Notes under the pieces: generated by a model
The model's input: the letters and a program-made list of their open reading frames with translations, nothing else
The model's database searches: none
Told to the model about the DNA's origin: nothing
Shown here: positions 17,466 to 26,132 of the stretch, piece by piece
How the letters are laid out: the number at the start of each line of letters is the position of its first letter
Position numbering within the stretch: the first letter of the stretch is position 1
Translations under genes and position numbers: made by a program
Source of the DNA: a gamma proteobacterium symbiont of Stewartia floridana
Lineage (GTDB): Bacteria; Pseudomonadota; Gammaproteobacteria; Chromatiales; Chromatiaceae
NCBI GenBank assembly: GCA_003676145.1
Contig: NAUB01000016.1
Span: 1 to 64,000 of the forward strand
Direction of reading: 5' to 3'
Length of the DNA stretch: 64,000 nt

Positions 17466-18736
17466 TCGTCACCATCGGCCTGATTCTGCTGGCACTGAGT
17501 GGCGCACCGCTGTTTGCGGTAATTGGTGCAGGAGCCCTGTGGGGTTTCTATCAATCTGAAGTCGACCTGTCCGTGGTCGCCATCGAGTTTTTCCGACTGG
17601 CAGAGACACCCGTTCTGCTCGCCATTCCCCTGTTCACATTTGCAGGTTATCTGTTGAGCGAAGGTAATGCGCCAAGTCGACTGGTCAGGCTGACCCAATC
17701 CCTGCTCGGTTGGATGCCGGGGGGTATGGCGTTCGTTGCACTGATCGCCTGTGCCCTGTTTACCGCCTTCACCGGCGCTTCCGGTGTGACCATCGTAGCG
17801 CTGGGTGCCCTGCTCTATCCGGCATTGAAACAGGCCGGCTACAAAAAGAGTTTCAGCCTCGGCCTGGTGACAACCTCAGGCAGCCTGGGCCTGCTGTTCG
17901 CACCGGCCCTGCCATTGATTCTGTATGCCGTAGTAGCCCAACAGTTGGGTATCGGCGGATCGATCACAGTGGACGATATGTTTCTCGCCGGCATTCTGCC
18001 GGGACTGCTGATGCTGTTCATCCTCATGGTTTGGGGACTCTACTCCGGTCGCCATCTGCAACTCACCCCCTTCTCCTTTGCGGAAGCCCGCAGAGCAATC
18101 AAAGATGCCGCATGGGAACTGCCCTTGCCGGTGATCCTGCTTGGCGGTATCTACAGTGGCTACTTCGCCATCTCTGAAGCGGCCGCCGTTACCGCGCTCT
18201 ACGTCCTGTTTGTTGAAATGGTGATCCATAAGGAGATCTCGTTACGCCAACTGCCCCGCATCATGCATGAGGCGATGCTCTTAGTCGGTGGCATTCTGGT
18301 CATCCTCGGCCTCTCCCTGGCATCCACCAACTACATGATCGACAGCGATGTACCCGGGATGCTATTCAGTTGGCTGCATGAGCGGGTACACGACCCACTC
18401 ACCTTTCTGATCCTGCTGAATATCTTTCTGCTGATACTCGGCACCATGCTGGATATCTTTTCCGCTTTGGTGTTGATGGTTCCACTGCTGCTGCCGGTTG
18501 CGGTGGAGTATGGTATCGACCCTGTCCACTTGGGCATCATTTTTCTGGCCAATATGCAGATCGGTTATTTCACCCCTCCCGTGGGCATGAATCTGTTCAT
18601 CGCCAGTTACCGGTTCGGTAAACCGATCGCCGAGATATACCGCGCCACCCTTCCCTGGTTTCTGCTCCTTTTCGGCGCGGTATTGGTGATCACCTACTGG
18701 CCCTCACTCTCTCTTGCCCTGTTGAACCGGAGTTGA
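17462..18736 (+). CDS. TRAP transporter large permease, DctM type
   Basis: 424 residues and 10-12 membrane helices. The DctM signatures AIPLFTFAGYLLSEG, GASGVTIVALGALLYPALKQAGY and PPVGMNLFIASYRFGKPI are present. It forms the Na+-coupled channel subunit working with DctQ and DctP. The 3' end overlaps the 3' end of the convergent DMT-transporter gene by 43 bases. Confidence 0.93.
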   Translation: MIVTIGLILLALSGAPLFAVIGAGALWGFYQSEVDLSVVAIEFFRLAETPVLLAIPLFTFAGYLLSEGNAPSRLVRLTQSLLGWMPGGMAFVALIACALFTAFTGASGVTIVALGALLYPALKQAGYKKSFSLGLVTTSGSLGLLFAPALPLILYAVVAQQLGIGGSITVDDMFLAGILPGLLMLFILMVWGLYSGRHLQLTPFSFAEARRAIKDAAWELPLPVILLGGIYSGYFAISEAAAVTALYVLFVEMVIHKEISLRQLPRIMHEAMLLVGGILVILGLSLASTNYMIDSDVPGMLFSWLHERVHDPLTFLILLNIFLLILGTMLDIFSALVLMVPLLLPVAVEYGIDPVHLGIIFLANMQIGYFTPPVGMNLFIASYRFGKPIAEIYRATLPWFLLLFGAVLVITYWPSLSLALLNRS

Positions 18737-19602
18737 GGCAAGCCTCTACCCCAAAACTCAAACAGGGCCAGCCCCAGCAGGATCAACCCGGTGCCCAACC
18801 AGACCCGCTGATCGATCTGCTCACCGTTGAGCCACTGCCCGGCCAGCAGGGCGAACAGCGGAGTGATCAATGTGATCAGCGCGACCTTGGTGGTCTCCAC
18901 ACTCTTCAGAATATAGAAGTAGAGGGCGAATCCAAGCACCGAGCCGATGATCCCCAGATAGACGATCGATACCAGGGCCCGCTCTCCAATCACCTGAGGC
19001 CAACTCTCACCCTGAATGAACCAACTCAACAGAAACAGGGGTACTGCGACCAGCAAACCGCCCGCTGTCACTACCAGCCCATGCAGTTGAGCATCGATCC
19101 GTTTCACCCAGACCGCACTGGCGGAATGGGTTATCACCGAGACCAGCATGCCACACAGGCCCAGCGCAAATTCAGGACCCGCATTGATGCCGACACTGAA
19201 GATGGTGACCAGACCGGAGAGTGAGATTAATACGGCTACTAATCTCGAAGCGTCCATGCCTCTTTCGTTCAACCAATAGCGGGCCATCAGACCGGTAATG
19301 ATCGGTGACAGTCCGAAGATGACCGAGATCCAGCCGGATGGGATGTACTGCGCAGACCAGTAGACCGAAGTCATCGCGATGAAGATACCCAGACCGGCTG
19401 CCATGTAGGTGTGTCGTGCCGTCTTATGCCATGCCAGTCGCAGTCCGATCAGACGCAACAGGAGCAAGGCGAGCACCACACCGATCACCATACGCCCCGT
19501 TACACCGAACAGATAGCCCACACCCTGACCACTCCATTGAATGGCCAGGGGCGTAGTACCCCAAATCAGCAATACCCCTACATAGGCTGCTGGCACAGAC
19601 AT
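18694..19602 (-). CDS. EamA/DMT superfamily transporter
   Basis: 302 residues from the ATG at 19602, chosen because GGAGGG stands 9 bases upstream; longer in-frame starts would run through a terminator hairpin. Ten membrane helices in two EamA repeats are seen, with GTTPLAIQWSG at the start of the first and SAVWVKRIDAQLHG at the start of the second. Members export amino acids or metabolites. An intrinsic terminator immediately before the ribosome binding site suggests attenuation control. Confidence 0.88.
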   Translation of the reverse strand: MSVPAAYVGVLLIWGTTPLAIQWSGQGVGYLFGVTGRMVIGVVLALLLLRLIGLRLAWHKTARHTYMAAGLGIFIAMTSVYWSAQYIPSGWISVIFGLSPIITGLMARYWLNERGMDASRLVAVLISLSGLVTIFSVGINAGPEFALGLCGMLVSVITHSASAVWVKRIDAQLHGLVVTAGGLLVAVPLFLLSWFIQGESWPQVIGERALVSIVYLGIIGSVLGFALYFYILKSVETTKVALITLITPLFALLAGQWLNGEQIDQRVWLGTGLILLGLALFEFWGRGLPQLRFNRARESEGQ

Positions 19603-19621
19603 GTTGATACCCTCCATAACG

Positions 19622-19654
19622 AAAAAGGCCGCAGATGTTTCCATCTGCGGCCTT
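19622..19654 (-). terminator. Intrinsic terminator in the leader of the DMT-transporter gene
   Basis: A perfect 13-base-pair stem AAGGCCGCAGATG / CATCTGCGGCCTT with a 4-base loop (stem 19625-19654) is followed on the minus strand by TTTTTC. It ends about 20 bases before the transporter ATG and just ahead of its Shine-Dalgarno sequence, the layout of a transcription attenuator. Confidence 0.75.
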
Positions 19655-19684
19655 GTTAAAAAATCCTGTGATTTAAACTGTCGT

Positions 19685-19780
19685 TTAACCGGATCTTCTG
19701 ACCACAGACGGATCACCCACTGCCCAGAGGAACAGTCGGCGCTTAATCACCATCTTGTTGGTCGGTTTGATCTGATTCAT
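19685..19780 (-). CDS. Possible leader peptide upstream of the DMT-transporter gene
   Basis: A 31-codon frame (begins MNQIKPTNKMVIKRR) ends about 30 bases before the terminator stem. It is basic and hydrophobic without an obvious run of regulatory codons, and its ribosome binding site is weak. It could be an attenuation leader peptide or chance. Confidence 0.3.
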   Translation of the reverse strand: MNQIKPTNKMVIKRRLFLWAVGDPSVVRRSG

Positions 19781-19961
19781 GCTTTGAGCATTGCATGGAT
19801 CCAAGCTTGAGGTCAAGCCAAGATTTTCCAATTTGGGCATTGCTGTCTGGTGATCGGTAATCGGGCTAGTTGCCTTATCAACCAAACGGAGAGTGCAATA
19901 TGCATGGATTAATTCCACCAGCTGTTACAATCCCTCTTTTCAGGTCCCGGTTCAGACCATC

Positions 19962-20612
19962 ATGAAGATCAAACTTGCAGAACTCTTTCCATCCTGCGCC
20001 ATTGTGGTCACGGCGGATCAAGCCATGTGGACCACACCACTGTGCGATGAGGAAGAGAAGCTGATTGAAACGGCGGTGCAAAAGCGTCAACAGGAGTTTC
20101 GAGCCGGACGCCATGCCGCCCACCAGGCGCTGGATCAGCTCAGCGCACCCTGGCAACCGCTGCTGCGTGATGAAAAGCGTCAGCCGTTATGGCCGACAGG
20201 TTTTGTGGGGAGTATCAGTCACTGCCGTGGTGAATGTGTGGCGGTGTGCGCCAAAGCCGCTGAACTGGCCAGTCTGGGTATTGACGTGGAACCTCTGGAG
20301 CCCCTGCCCAAGGGGGTAGATCAATACATCCACACAGCCGATGATCATGCCACCATGCAGGCAGATAACACGCTGCCGGAGCGATTGATCTTCAGTGCCA
20401 AGGAGAGCCTCTATAAATGCTTCTATCCACTGATCGGCGAACACATGGGATTTCAATCCGTATCACTGAACATCGATGCGGAGAATATGAGCTTCGATTT
20501 CATCCCTTCGGCTACCAGTACCATCCCATTCCCGGCAGAACTCAAATTCCACGGCCGCTTCATGACCAGCGAGAGTCATCTCTATACAGGATGCTATCTG
20601 ACAGGCAGCTGA
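19962..20612 (+). CDS. 4'-phosphopantetheinyl transferase (EntD/Sfp type)
   Basis: 216 residues from the ATG at 19962; a GTG at 19893 would add 23 residues. The family motifs are present: GSISHCRGECVAVCA, the Mg-binding GIDVEPLEPL, and FSAKESLYKCFYP. The enzyme transfers phosphopantetheine from CoA to carrier domains of non-ribosomal peptide, polyketide or fatty-acid systems. The motif spacing is that of EntD-like enzymes, but no carrier-protein gene lies in the window. Confidence 0.88.
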   Translation: MKIKLAELFPSCAIVVTADQAMWTTPLCDEEEKLIETAVQKRQQEFRAGRHAAHQALDQLSAPWQPLLRDEKRQPLWPTGFVGSISHCRGECVAVCAKAAELASLGIDVEPLEPLPKGVDQYIHTADDHATMQADNTLPERLIFSAKESLYKCFYPLIGEHMGFQSVSLNIDAENMSFDFIPSATSTIPFPAELKFHGRFMTSESHLYTGCYLTGS

Positions 20613-20627
20613 GGGACCTGGGCTGAC

Positions 20628-21101
20628 TCAGCCCATGAGTACGGATACCGCGGTTGCAGTCCAGCGTTCACCGCCAACTGTCGGCTTGCCGCTGCCATTC
20701 CACAGATCGGCGGTCTGTTCCGGGGAGATGCAATTGACCTGCAACTCAACCGCTTCACGATTCAATGCGGCGATATAGCGATCCTTGCCAACCACGTCGA
20801 TCAGGTCGTAGTAGTCGATGTTCTTACCGAACTCACTATTGATGATATCGATTGCGTCATCCACATGAAAGCTGTCGACCAGCTCGATGAGACGCGTTTC
20901 AACCGCACTCTTTTCCGCCAGCACCTTCTGATAGGCTTCCCAGATCAGCTCGCCGCGCCGGAACATATCCTCGTTCCAGTTATCCAGGGCATGGCGTACC
21001 GGCTGGGTGGTCAGGTGCGGATACTCCTTGGACAGCTTCTTCAGCTGTTGAACCGCTTCTCTGGCAGCATCCAAAAACTCACAATTTTCTGTATCACTCA
21101 T
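20628..21101 (-). CDS. Conserved-looking cytoplasmic protein of unknown function
   Basis: 157 residues, acidic and mostly helical, with no signal peptide or membrane segment and no motif I recognise. The C-terminal segment NCISPEQTADLWNGSGKPTVGGERWTA (from about residue 122; quoted in part: SGKPTVGGERWTA) is the most distinctive part. It stands alone, convergent with the phosphopantetheinyl transferase and divergent from queD. Confidence 0.7.
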   Translation of the reverse strand: MSDTENCEFLDAAREAVQQLKKLSKEYPHLTTQPVRHALDNWNEDMFRRGELIWEAYQKVLAEKSAVETRLIELVDSFHVDDAIDIINSEFGKNIDYYDLIDVVGKDRYIAALNREAVELQVNCISPEQTADLWNGSGKPTVGGERWTATAVSVLMG

Positions 21102-21251
21102 AGGAATACGCTAATGACAGACCTGCTATTACTAACGGCATTCAGAAAAATTCCTTTACCAGCTCCTGGCGACACAACCATCGCTTCAGGCTGGCGAAGC
21201 GAACCACCACCCCGTATACTTGCCGACTGATTTATTCACCTGACCCAGACA

Positions 21252-21656
21252 ATGTATACGGTTACCAAAGAGATCCGCTTCTGCTACGGCCATAGGCTAT
21301 TGAACCACAAGGGAAAATGCCGCCATCTACACGGCCACAACGCAACTGCGGTGATCCATCTGGAGTCCGCACAGCTGGATGAGCTGGGAATGGTCTGTGA
21401 CTTCTCGGATATCGGTGATTATGTCAAAAAGTGGGTCAATCAGAACTTGGATCACAATATGCTGCTGCATCCTGATGATCCGGTATTGCCCCTGCTGCAG
21501 GATGCCGGAGAATCGGTCTATGTGATGCCCAACAATCCAACTGCGGAAAATATTGCACGGCTGATTTTTGACTATGTCGAGGCTGGCGGCTTTCCGGTGG
21601 TGGAAGTATCGCTGCATGAAACCGACAGCGCATTGGCAAGCTATCGAAAACCGTGA
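21252..21656 (+). CDS. queD: 6-carboxytetrahydropterin synthase / 6-pyruvoyl-tetrahydropterin synthase family
   Basis: 134 residues. Zinc ligands are the His of CYGHRL and the two His of LHGH; the catalytic Cys is in KGKCRHLHGH. The DHNMLLHPDDP and VSLHETDSALASY segments complete the active site. QueD converts dihydroneopterin triphosphate to 6-carboxytetrahydropterin on the way to queuosine. The last 225 coding bases plus 28 bases of 3' flank recur near 41.4-41.66 kb as a broken copy. Confidence 0.9.
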   Translation: MYTVTKEIRFCYGHRLLNHKGKCRHLHGHNATAVIHLESAQLDELGMVCDFSDIGDYVKKWVNQNLDHNMLLHPDDPVLPLLQDAGESVYVMPNNPTAENIARLIFDYVEAGGFPVVEVSLHETDSALASYRKP

Positions 21657-21813
21657 TTCAGCAGCTTAGGGTCATACCCGCACCTGGATGAATGACCCAC
21701 CAGAGCTGAGGCTTGCAGATCTAGAACAAGAGATCTGACCGAACCTGGATGGCGATACCAGAGCTACGACAGCCCTGGCCATCTTCACTGACAGATTCAT
21801 ACTCATTTATGAA

Positions 21814-22533
21814 TTAGAGCGAGCTTCTTACTCTGCAAGGCATCTCTGGTTCCAGCCCGTATATCGATTCAATGTGGGCGAGAGAGCGTAAAAGTGACAC
21901 ATCGATGATCTCTATTTCGCTGCCTTTTAGCTCTAAAATACTCTTTGATGAGAGATTTTGCAGAATGCGTGAAAATGTCTCCGGCTTCATTGATAACCTG
22001 GCGGCCAATACTCCTTTGGCGGCCGGTAGGGTGAATCTGGACATTCCGACTTCATCCATTCGTCTTAGCAACATGGCGCACATCCTAGTCGTGGCACTTT
22101 GCAGCGTCAAATCATCGATCTCTTTAATCAGGCCGCGCAAGCGCTGACTCATGGTGCCCATAATTCTGAAGCAGACCTCAATCGATTCACTCAGTATGTG
22201 AAGGAAGCGTTTGCTGTCGAATGAGATTATTCGTGCAGGCCCTAATGCCTCGGCGCTGACTGGGTAGATCGGGTGTTCCATAAACATCAGAGCTTCAGCG
22301 AATGTGTTACCTGGCTGGATGATATCGATGATTTTCTGATCCCCATTAGATGAGACGCGAAAGAGCTTAATCTGACCGCCAATCACGAGAAAAAAACGAT
22401 TTGCATCGTCACCAGTCTCAAACAGGGATTCGCCATCTTTCAGTGTGCTGATATGGCTGCTTTCAAGCACCTGTGTAACCTGATGGTCATTCAATGATGA
22501 AAACAGATGTGCAGATCTGATATCGATGTTCAT
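21814..22533 (-). CDS. dnr: Crp/Fnr-family regulator of the DNR type
   Basis: 239 residues: cyclic-nucleotide-type beta barrel (about 10-120), dimerisation helix, and a C-terminal helix-turn-helix with LSMKPETFSRILQNL. The ETFSR residues match the E-x-x-S-R recognition helix that reads TTGA half-sites in FNR proteins. There are no clustered N-terminal cysteines, so it is not an iron-sulfur FNR. FAEALMFMEHPIYPVSAEA closely resembles DNR of Pseudomonas aeruginosa, a heme-dependent NO sensor that switches on denitrification. It is divergent from nirE and probably controls the three TTGAC-N4-GTCAA sites in the window. Confidence 0.85.
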   Translation of the reverse strand: MNIDIRSAHLFSSLNDHQVTQVLESSHISTLKDGESLFETGDDANRFFLVIGGQIKLFRVSSNGDQKIIDIIQPGNTFAEALMFMEHPIYPVSAEALGPARIISFDSKRFLHILSESIEVCFRIMGTMSQRLRGLIKEIDDLTLQSATTRMCAMLLRRMDEVGMSRFTLPAAKGVLAARLSMKPETFSRILQNLSSKSILELKGSEIEIIDVSLLRSLAHIESIYGLEPEMPCRVRSSL

Positions 22534-22683
22534 ATCTAGCTATTCCGGGTATGGGCATTAACAAAGCCTAGGCTTTTCTCACATCACATCTCAATTCAGT
22601 CACATCATGCGCCTTGTCTTGCAGCTAATGCCATGCGTATGGCGATCTGTGGGTAATCTTGGCCTAAGTGCAGTTGAAGTCAT

Positions 22684-22697
22684 TTGACCTTAGTCAA
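22684..22697. promoter_or_regulatory. DNR/FNR-type box upstream of nirE
   Basis: TTGAC-CTTA-GTCAA is a perfect palindrome, one base per half away from the TTGAT-N4-ATCAA consensus. It lies 150 bases upstream of nirE in the 316-base space shared with the divergent dnr gene. The rest of that space has no gene; a second palindrome CTTGATCAAG is at 22778-22787. Confidence 0.75.
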
Positions 22698-22849
22698 GGA
22701 GGGCTCGAGCGGGAGTCTTAAAGTTTCAACAAGAAAGAGGTAAAGCATTACTCGGGACAAGACCTTCACAGAGGGTGCTTGATCAAGATTGAGAAGGGGG
22801 GGTTCGCCAAGCCAGGCGAATCCCGATTCCCCAGCGAGGCGGACCAAAT

Positions 22850-23638
22850 ATGAAACCAAAAGGGGTTGTCTATCTGGTAGGTGCGGGACCCGGTGATCCT
22901 GATCTGCTAACCGTTAAGGCACTGAGACTGATTCAGTATGCCGATGTGGTGGTATACGATCGGCTAGTCTCAACTGAGATCATGGATCTCGTACCCCCAG
23001 GTGTATCACGAATCGCCGTGGGCAAGGCACCGGGTCTGCACTGTGTTCCGCAGCACGAAATCAATGAGCTATTGGCCAGTCTGGCGCGGAAATCAAGAAA
23101 CATCGTTCGACTTAAGGGCGGTGATCCATTCGTCTTCGGTCGCGGCAGCGAGGAGGCGCTCCATCTCGAAGCACTGGGTATCTCATTCGAAGTTGTTCCG
23201 GGTATCACGGCGGCATCAGCTGTCAGCACATATGCAGGCATTCCCTTGACCCATCGCTCAATGTGCCGCGGCGTCAGGTTGGTGACAGGCCACCTACAGG
23301 AGGGCGATAGACTGGAGCTCGACTGGCAGAGGCTTGCCGACCCCAGCGCAACACTGGTGATCTACATGGGGCTCACCAACCTGGCTAAGATCACACAAGG
23401 TCTGATCTCCGCAGGACGCGAATCATCGACGCCTGCAGCAGCGATTCAGGATGGCACCACTCCCCGCCAGCGTAGAGTGATTGCTTGCTTGGGGACGTTG
23501 GAACAGGCAGTCCAAGAAGAAGGGCTCCGCTCCCCTGTCATCATAATCGTCGGTGAGACCGTATCGCTTGCCGATCGACTCGACTGGTTCGTGACGGAGG
23601 AGGGTCGCAATGAAGCGCACTGCCTTGATCGTCCTTAG
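22850..23638 (+). CDS. nirE: Uroporphyrinogen-III C-methyltransferase (heme d1 branch)
   Basis: 262 residues, the single-domain SUMT length. SAM-binding and active-site motifs are VYLVGAGPGDPDLLTVKA, YDRLVS, RLKGGDPFVFGRGSEE and VVPGITAASAVSTYAGIPLTHR. It makes precorrin-2, the entry to heme d1. As first gene of the nir biogenesis cluster it is NirE rather than CobA/CysG. nirC starts inside its last 29 bases in another frame. Confidence 0.93.
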   Translation: MKPKGVVYLVGAGPGDPDLLTVKALRLIQYADVVVYDRLVSTEIMDLVPPGVSRIAVGKAPGLHCVPQHEINELLASLARKSRNIVRLKGGDPFVFGRGSEEALHLEALGISFEVVPGITAASAVSTYAGIPLTHRSMCRGVRLVTGHLQEGDRLELDWQRLADPSATLVIYMGLTNLAKITQGLISAGRESSTPAAAIQDGTTPRQRRVIACLGTLEQAVQEEGLRSPVIIIVGETVSLADRLDWFVTEEGRNEAHCLDRP

Positions 23639-23927
23639 TCTGATCTTTAGTGCTCAAGTTGCACTGGCTTCCGATATCTCTTCGGCGCGGGAATTGGAGC
23701 TTTTAAACCTACTCAAACACGATTGTGGTTCCTGTCATGGTTTGTCGCTGAAGGGGGGGTTGGGCCCTGCGCTTACTCCGGATGTAATGCGGCAAAAACC
23801 AATTCAATATATCAGTGCAACCATTCTCTACGGACGCAGCGGAACACCCATGCCGCCTTGGCATCCATTTATGTCGGAAGGCGAAGCAAACTGGCTTGCT
23901 CAACGTATCAAGGAGGGGGTGCAATGA
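23610..23927 (+). CDS. nirC: Small c-type cytochrome NirC
   Basis: 105 residues with a signal peptide (LIVLSLIFSAQVALA) and one heme motif, CGSCHG, at about residue 39; the distal Met is likely in TPMPPWH. It corresponds to the c55x cytochrome of nir operons, which is thought to pass electrons during heme d1 synthesis or to NirS. It overlaps nirE at its start and nirF by 4 bases at its end. Confidence 0.88.
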   Translation: MKRTALIVLSLIFSAQVALASDISSARELELLNLLKHDCGSCHGLSLKGGLGPALTPDVMRQKPIQYISATILYGRSGTPMPPWHPFMSEGEANWLAQRIKEGVQ

Positions 23928-25096
23928 GCCGCTGGCTGATATTTCCGCTGTTAATGTTGTTTTCTGTTGCTCCGATAGAGGCTGGCGAGTTGCGTGGCAC
24001 CGGCGATTTGGGTGTGGTGGTAGAGCGTGCCGGAGGCAGTCTGCAGGTGATCGAGACCAGTGGGAATAGTGTGCTGGGGAGAATCGACGGCCTGGGTGAT
24101 TTGTCGCACGCTTCCGTGGTCTTCTCCCGAGACGAACGCTATGCCTATGTGTTCGGCAGAGATGGAGGTCTGACTAAGGTCGATGTACTCGAACGTAGAG
24201 TCGTCGCGCGAGTCATTCAGTCTGGTAATAGCATTGGTGGGGCCATCTCCCAAGATGGACGCCTGATTGCGGTATCCAACTATGAGCCGGGCGGGGTTCG
24301 TATCTTTGATGCAGAGACGCTGGATCCTGTGGCAGACATACCTGCGGTCTACGGAGAAAGCTTGCGATCGAAGGTCGTTGGTCTGGTGGACGCCCCCGGA
24401 AACCGCTTCATCTTCAGTCTATGGGATGCCGGTGAAATCTGGAGTGTGGGGATGAGCGATCCAGAGAACCCGGTCATTACCAAATACCCTGACGTGGGAA
24501 AGAATCCGTATGATGCCCTGATCACACCGGAAGGTCGTTACTACATCGCCGGTCTCTATGGTGAGGACGGACTCGCGTTACTCGATCTCTGGTATCCGGA
24601 GCGTGGCGTTAAGCGCATTCTGAACGACTACGGAAAGGGAGAGCAGAAGTTACCCGTCTACAAGATGCCGCACCTGGAGGGGTGGGCAAAGGCCGGACGC
24701 CATCTATTCATTCCTGCTGTAGGACAGCATCAGGTGCTGGTGGTCGATACCGACAACTGGCAGGAGATCGATAGGCTCGCTGTGCACGGACAACCCGTCT
24801 TTGTGATGGCGAGACCCGATGGACGTCAGATTTGGGTCAACTTCGCATTCCCGAATAACGACACCATACAGGTCATTGACACCCGCGATCTCAAACTGGT
24901 CGAGACATTGAAACCGGGCAAGGGTGTGTTGCACATGGAGTTCGAGCCCAGGGGAGGCGAAGTCTGGGTCTCGGTGCGCGATATTGACCGGCTCCAGGTT
25001 TACGACACAACCGACTTCAGCATGCTGGCCGATCGACCGGCGGAAAAACCATCCGGGATCTTTCTTAGCGCCCGTGCACATCGTACAGGTCTCTGA
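23924..25096 (+). CDS. nirF: Heme d1 biosynthesis protein NirF
   Basis: 390 residues from the ATG at 23924 (AGGAGGGGG just upstream, ATGA overlap with nirC). A signal peptide precedes an eight-bladed propeller-like protein related to the d1 domain of NirS, without a heme c motif. Phrases such as SNYEPGGVRIFDAETLDP, GLYGEDGLALLDLWYPE and WVNFAFPNNDTIQVID are NirF-like. It acts in the periplasm at a late step of heme d1 formation. Confidence 0.92.
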   Translation: MSRWLIFPLLMLFSVAPIEAGELRGTGDLGVVVERAGGSLQVIETSGNSVLGRIDGLGDLSHASVVFSRDERYAYVFGRDGGLTKVDVLERRVVARVIQSGNSIGGAISQDGRLIAVSNYEPGGVRIFDAETLDPVADIPAVYGESLRSKVVGLVDAPGNRFIFSLWDAGEIWSVGMSDPENPVITKYPDVGKNPYDALITPEGRYYIAGLYGEDGLALLDLWYPERGVKRILNDYGKGEQKLPVYKMPHLEGWAKAGRHLFIPAVGQHQVLVVDTDNWQEIDRLAVHGQPVFVMARPDGRQIWVNFAFPNNDTIQVIDTRDLKLVETLKPGKGVLHMEFEPRGGEVWVSVRDIDRLQVYDTTDFSMLADRPAEKPSGIFLSARAHRTGL

Positions 25097-25097
25097 G

Positions 25098-25580
25098 ATG
25101 GCACAGAAAGAGTCTATTCTTGATCGCCCTTTGAATGAGCTTGAGCGTAGGCTGCTTAACGACTTCCAGGAGGGTTTTCCACTCACTTCACGGCCTTTCC
25201 GCACAATTGCGGAGAGTGTGGGCTGTACGGAGGATGAAGCCATGCACACACTGCAACAGTTGCAGTCTAACCAGTTGATCAGCCGAGTGGGACCGGTGTT
25301 TCGCCCCAATCGAGTCGGTGCCAGCACCCTGGCAGCAATGGAAGTACCCGCTGAACGCCTGCAGGTGGTTGCAGATATTGTCAACGGATACGGCGAAGTC
25401 AATCACAACTACGAACGGGAACATCAGCTGAATCTGTGGTTTGTCGTCACCGCTGCCAACCGAGAAATGCTTGAGAGCATTCTGTTAGAGATCGAGCACA
25501 CAACCGGACTGGAGGTCATCGACTTGCCGATGATAGAGGACTTCCACATCAATCTCGGGTTTCCCCTGCAATGGCTATGA
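25098..25580 (+). CDS. nirD: Heme d1 biosynthesis siroheme decarboxylase subunit NirD
   Basis: 160 residues of the AsnC/Lrp-like fold, one base after nirF. The N-terminal HTH-like part (LNELERRLLNDFQEGFPLTSRPF) is followed by the effector-like domain ending in VIDLPMIEDFHINLGFPL. NirD/NirG-type ends read F.I.LGF. With NirL, NirG and NirH it decarboxylates siroheme to didecarboxysiroheme. Despite the fold it is an enzyme subunit, not a regulator. Confidence 0.88.
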   Translation: MAQKESILDRPLNELERRLLNDFQEGFPLTSRPFRTIAESVGCTEDEAMHTLQQLQSNQLISRVGPVFRPNRVGASTLAAMEVPAERLQVVADIVNGYGEVNHNYEREHQLNLWFVVTAANREMLESILLEIEHTTGLEVIDLPMIEDFHINLGFPLQWL

Positions 25581-26128
25581 TTGGTAACTCTGAGAGCCTG
25601 ATCAGTGATCCCCTGGATCGGGAGCTTGTACAGGCAGTTCAGGGCGGACTACCTCTTGTGGTCAACCCCTATGCAGCGATCGCCGAGCAGATTGGTACTG
25701 ACGAAACTGATGTGATTCGCCGTTTGGAGCGATTGTTAGAGAGTGGCGACATTCGCCGTTTCGGTGTTGTGGTTAGACATCGGGAGTTGGGCTATCGAGC
25801 CAATGCCATGGTGGTCTGGGATGTGAATGACAAGCGAGTATCGGAGATTGGTCGGCTGATCGGCCGTCAATCATGCGTAACCCTCTGTTACCGTCGACCC
25901 CGTCGTTCTGGTCGATGGCGCTACAATCTTTTCTGCATGATCCACGGCCGCAGCCGCGAGGGCGTACTGAATAACCTCCAACTACTGATCGAAAACTGCG
26001 GCTTGGAGACAATAGAACACGAGGTACTCTTCAGCCGGCGTCGCTTCAAGCAGCGTGGCGCTCGTTACGTGACGCAAAAGGAGAGCCGAGATCCTCTCCC
26101 CTGCCAAACCTCATTGACTGTGGAGTGA
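25577..26128 (+). CDS. nirL: Heme d1 biosynthesis siroheme decarboxylase subunit NirL
   Basis: 183 residues from the ATG at 25577, which overlaps the nirD stop as ATGA; an ATG two codons earlier is possible. AsnC/Lrp-like fold. The middle has RRFGVVVRHRELGYRANAMVVW, the heme-site His/Arg segment of NirL/NirH proteins, and it ends with EHEVLFSRRRFKQRG, the NirL/NirH type. It pairs with NirD. The last 20 residues are polar and variable. Confidence 0.86.
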   Translation: MIGNSESLISDPLDRELVQAVQGGLPLVVNPYAAIAEQIGTDETDVIRRLERLLESGDIRRFGVVVRHRELGYRANAMVVWDVNDKRVSEIGRLIGRQSCVTLCYRRPRRSGRWRYNLFCMIHGRSREGVLNNLQLLIENCGLETIEHEVLFSRRRFKQRGARYVTQKESRDPLPCQTSLTVE

Positions 26129-26132
26129 CTTC

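Noticed and set aside
22778-22787. CTTGATCAAG as a second DNR/FNR box upstream of nirE
   Set aside because: The palindrome lacks the four-base spacer between TTGAT and ATCAA half-sites, so an FNR-type dimer would not fit.
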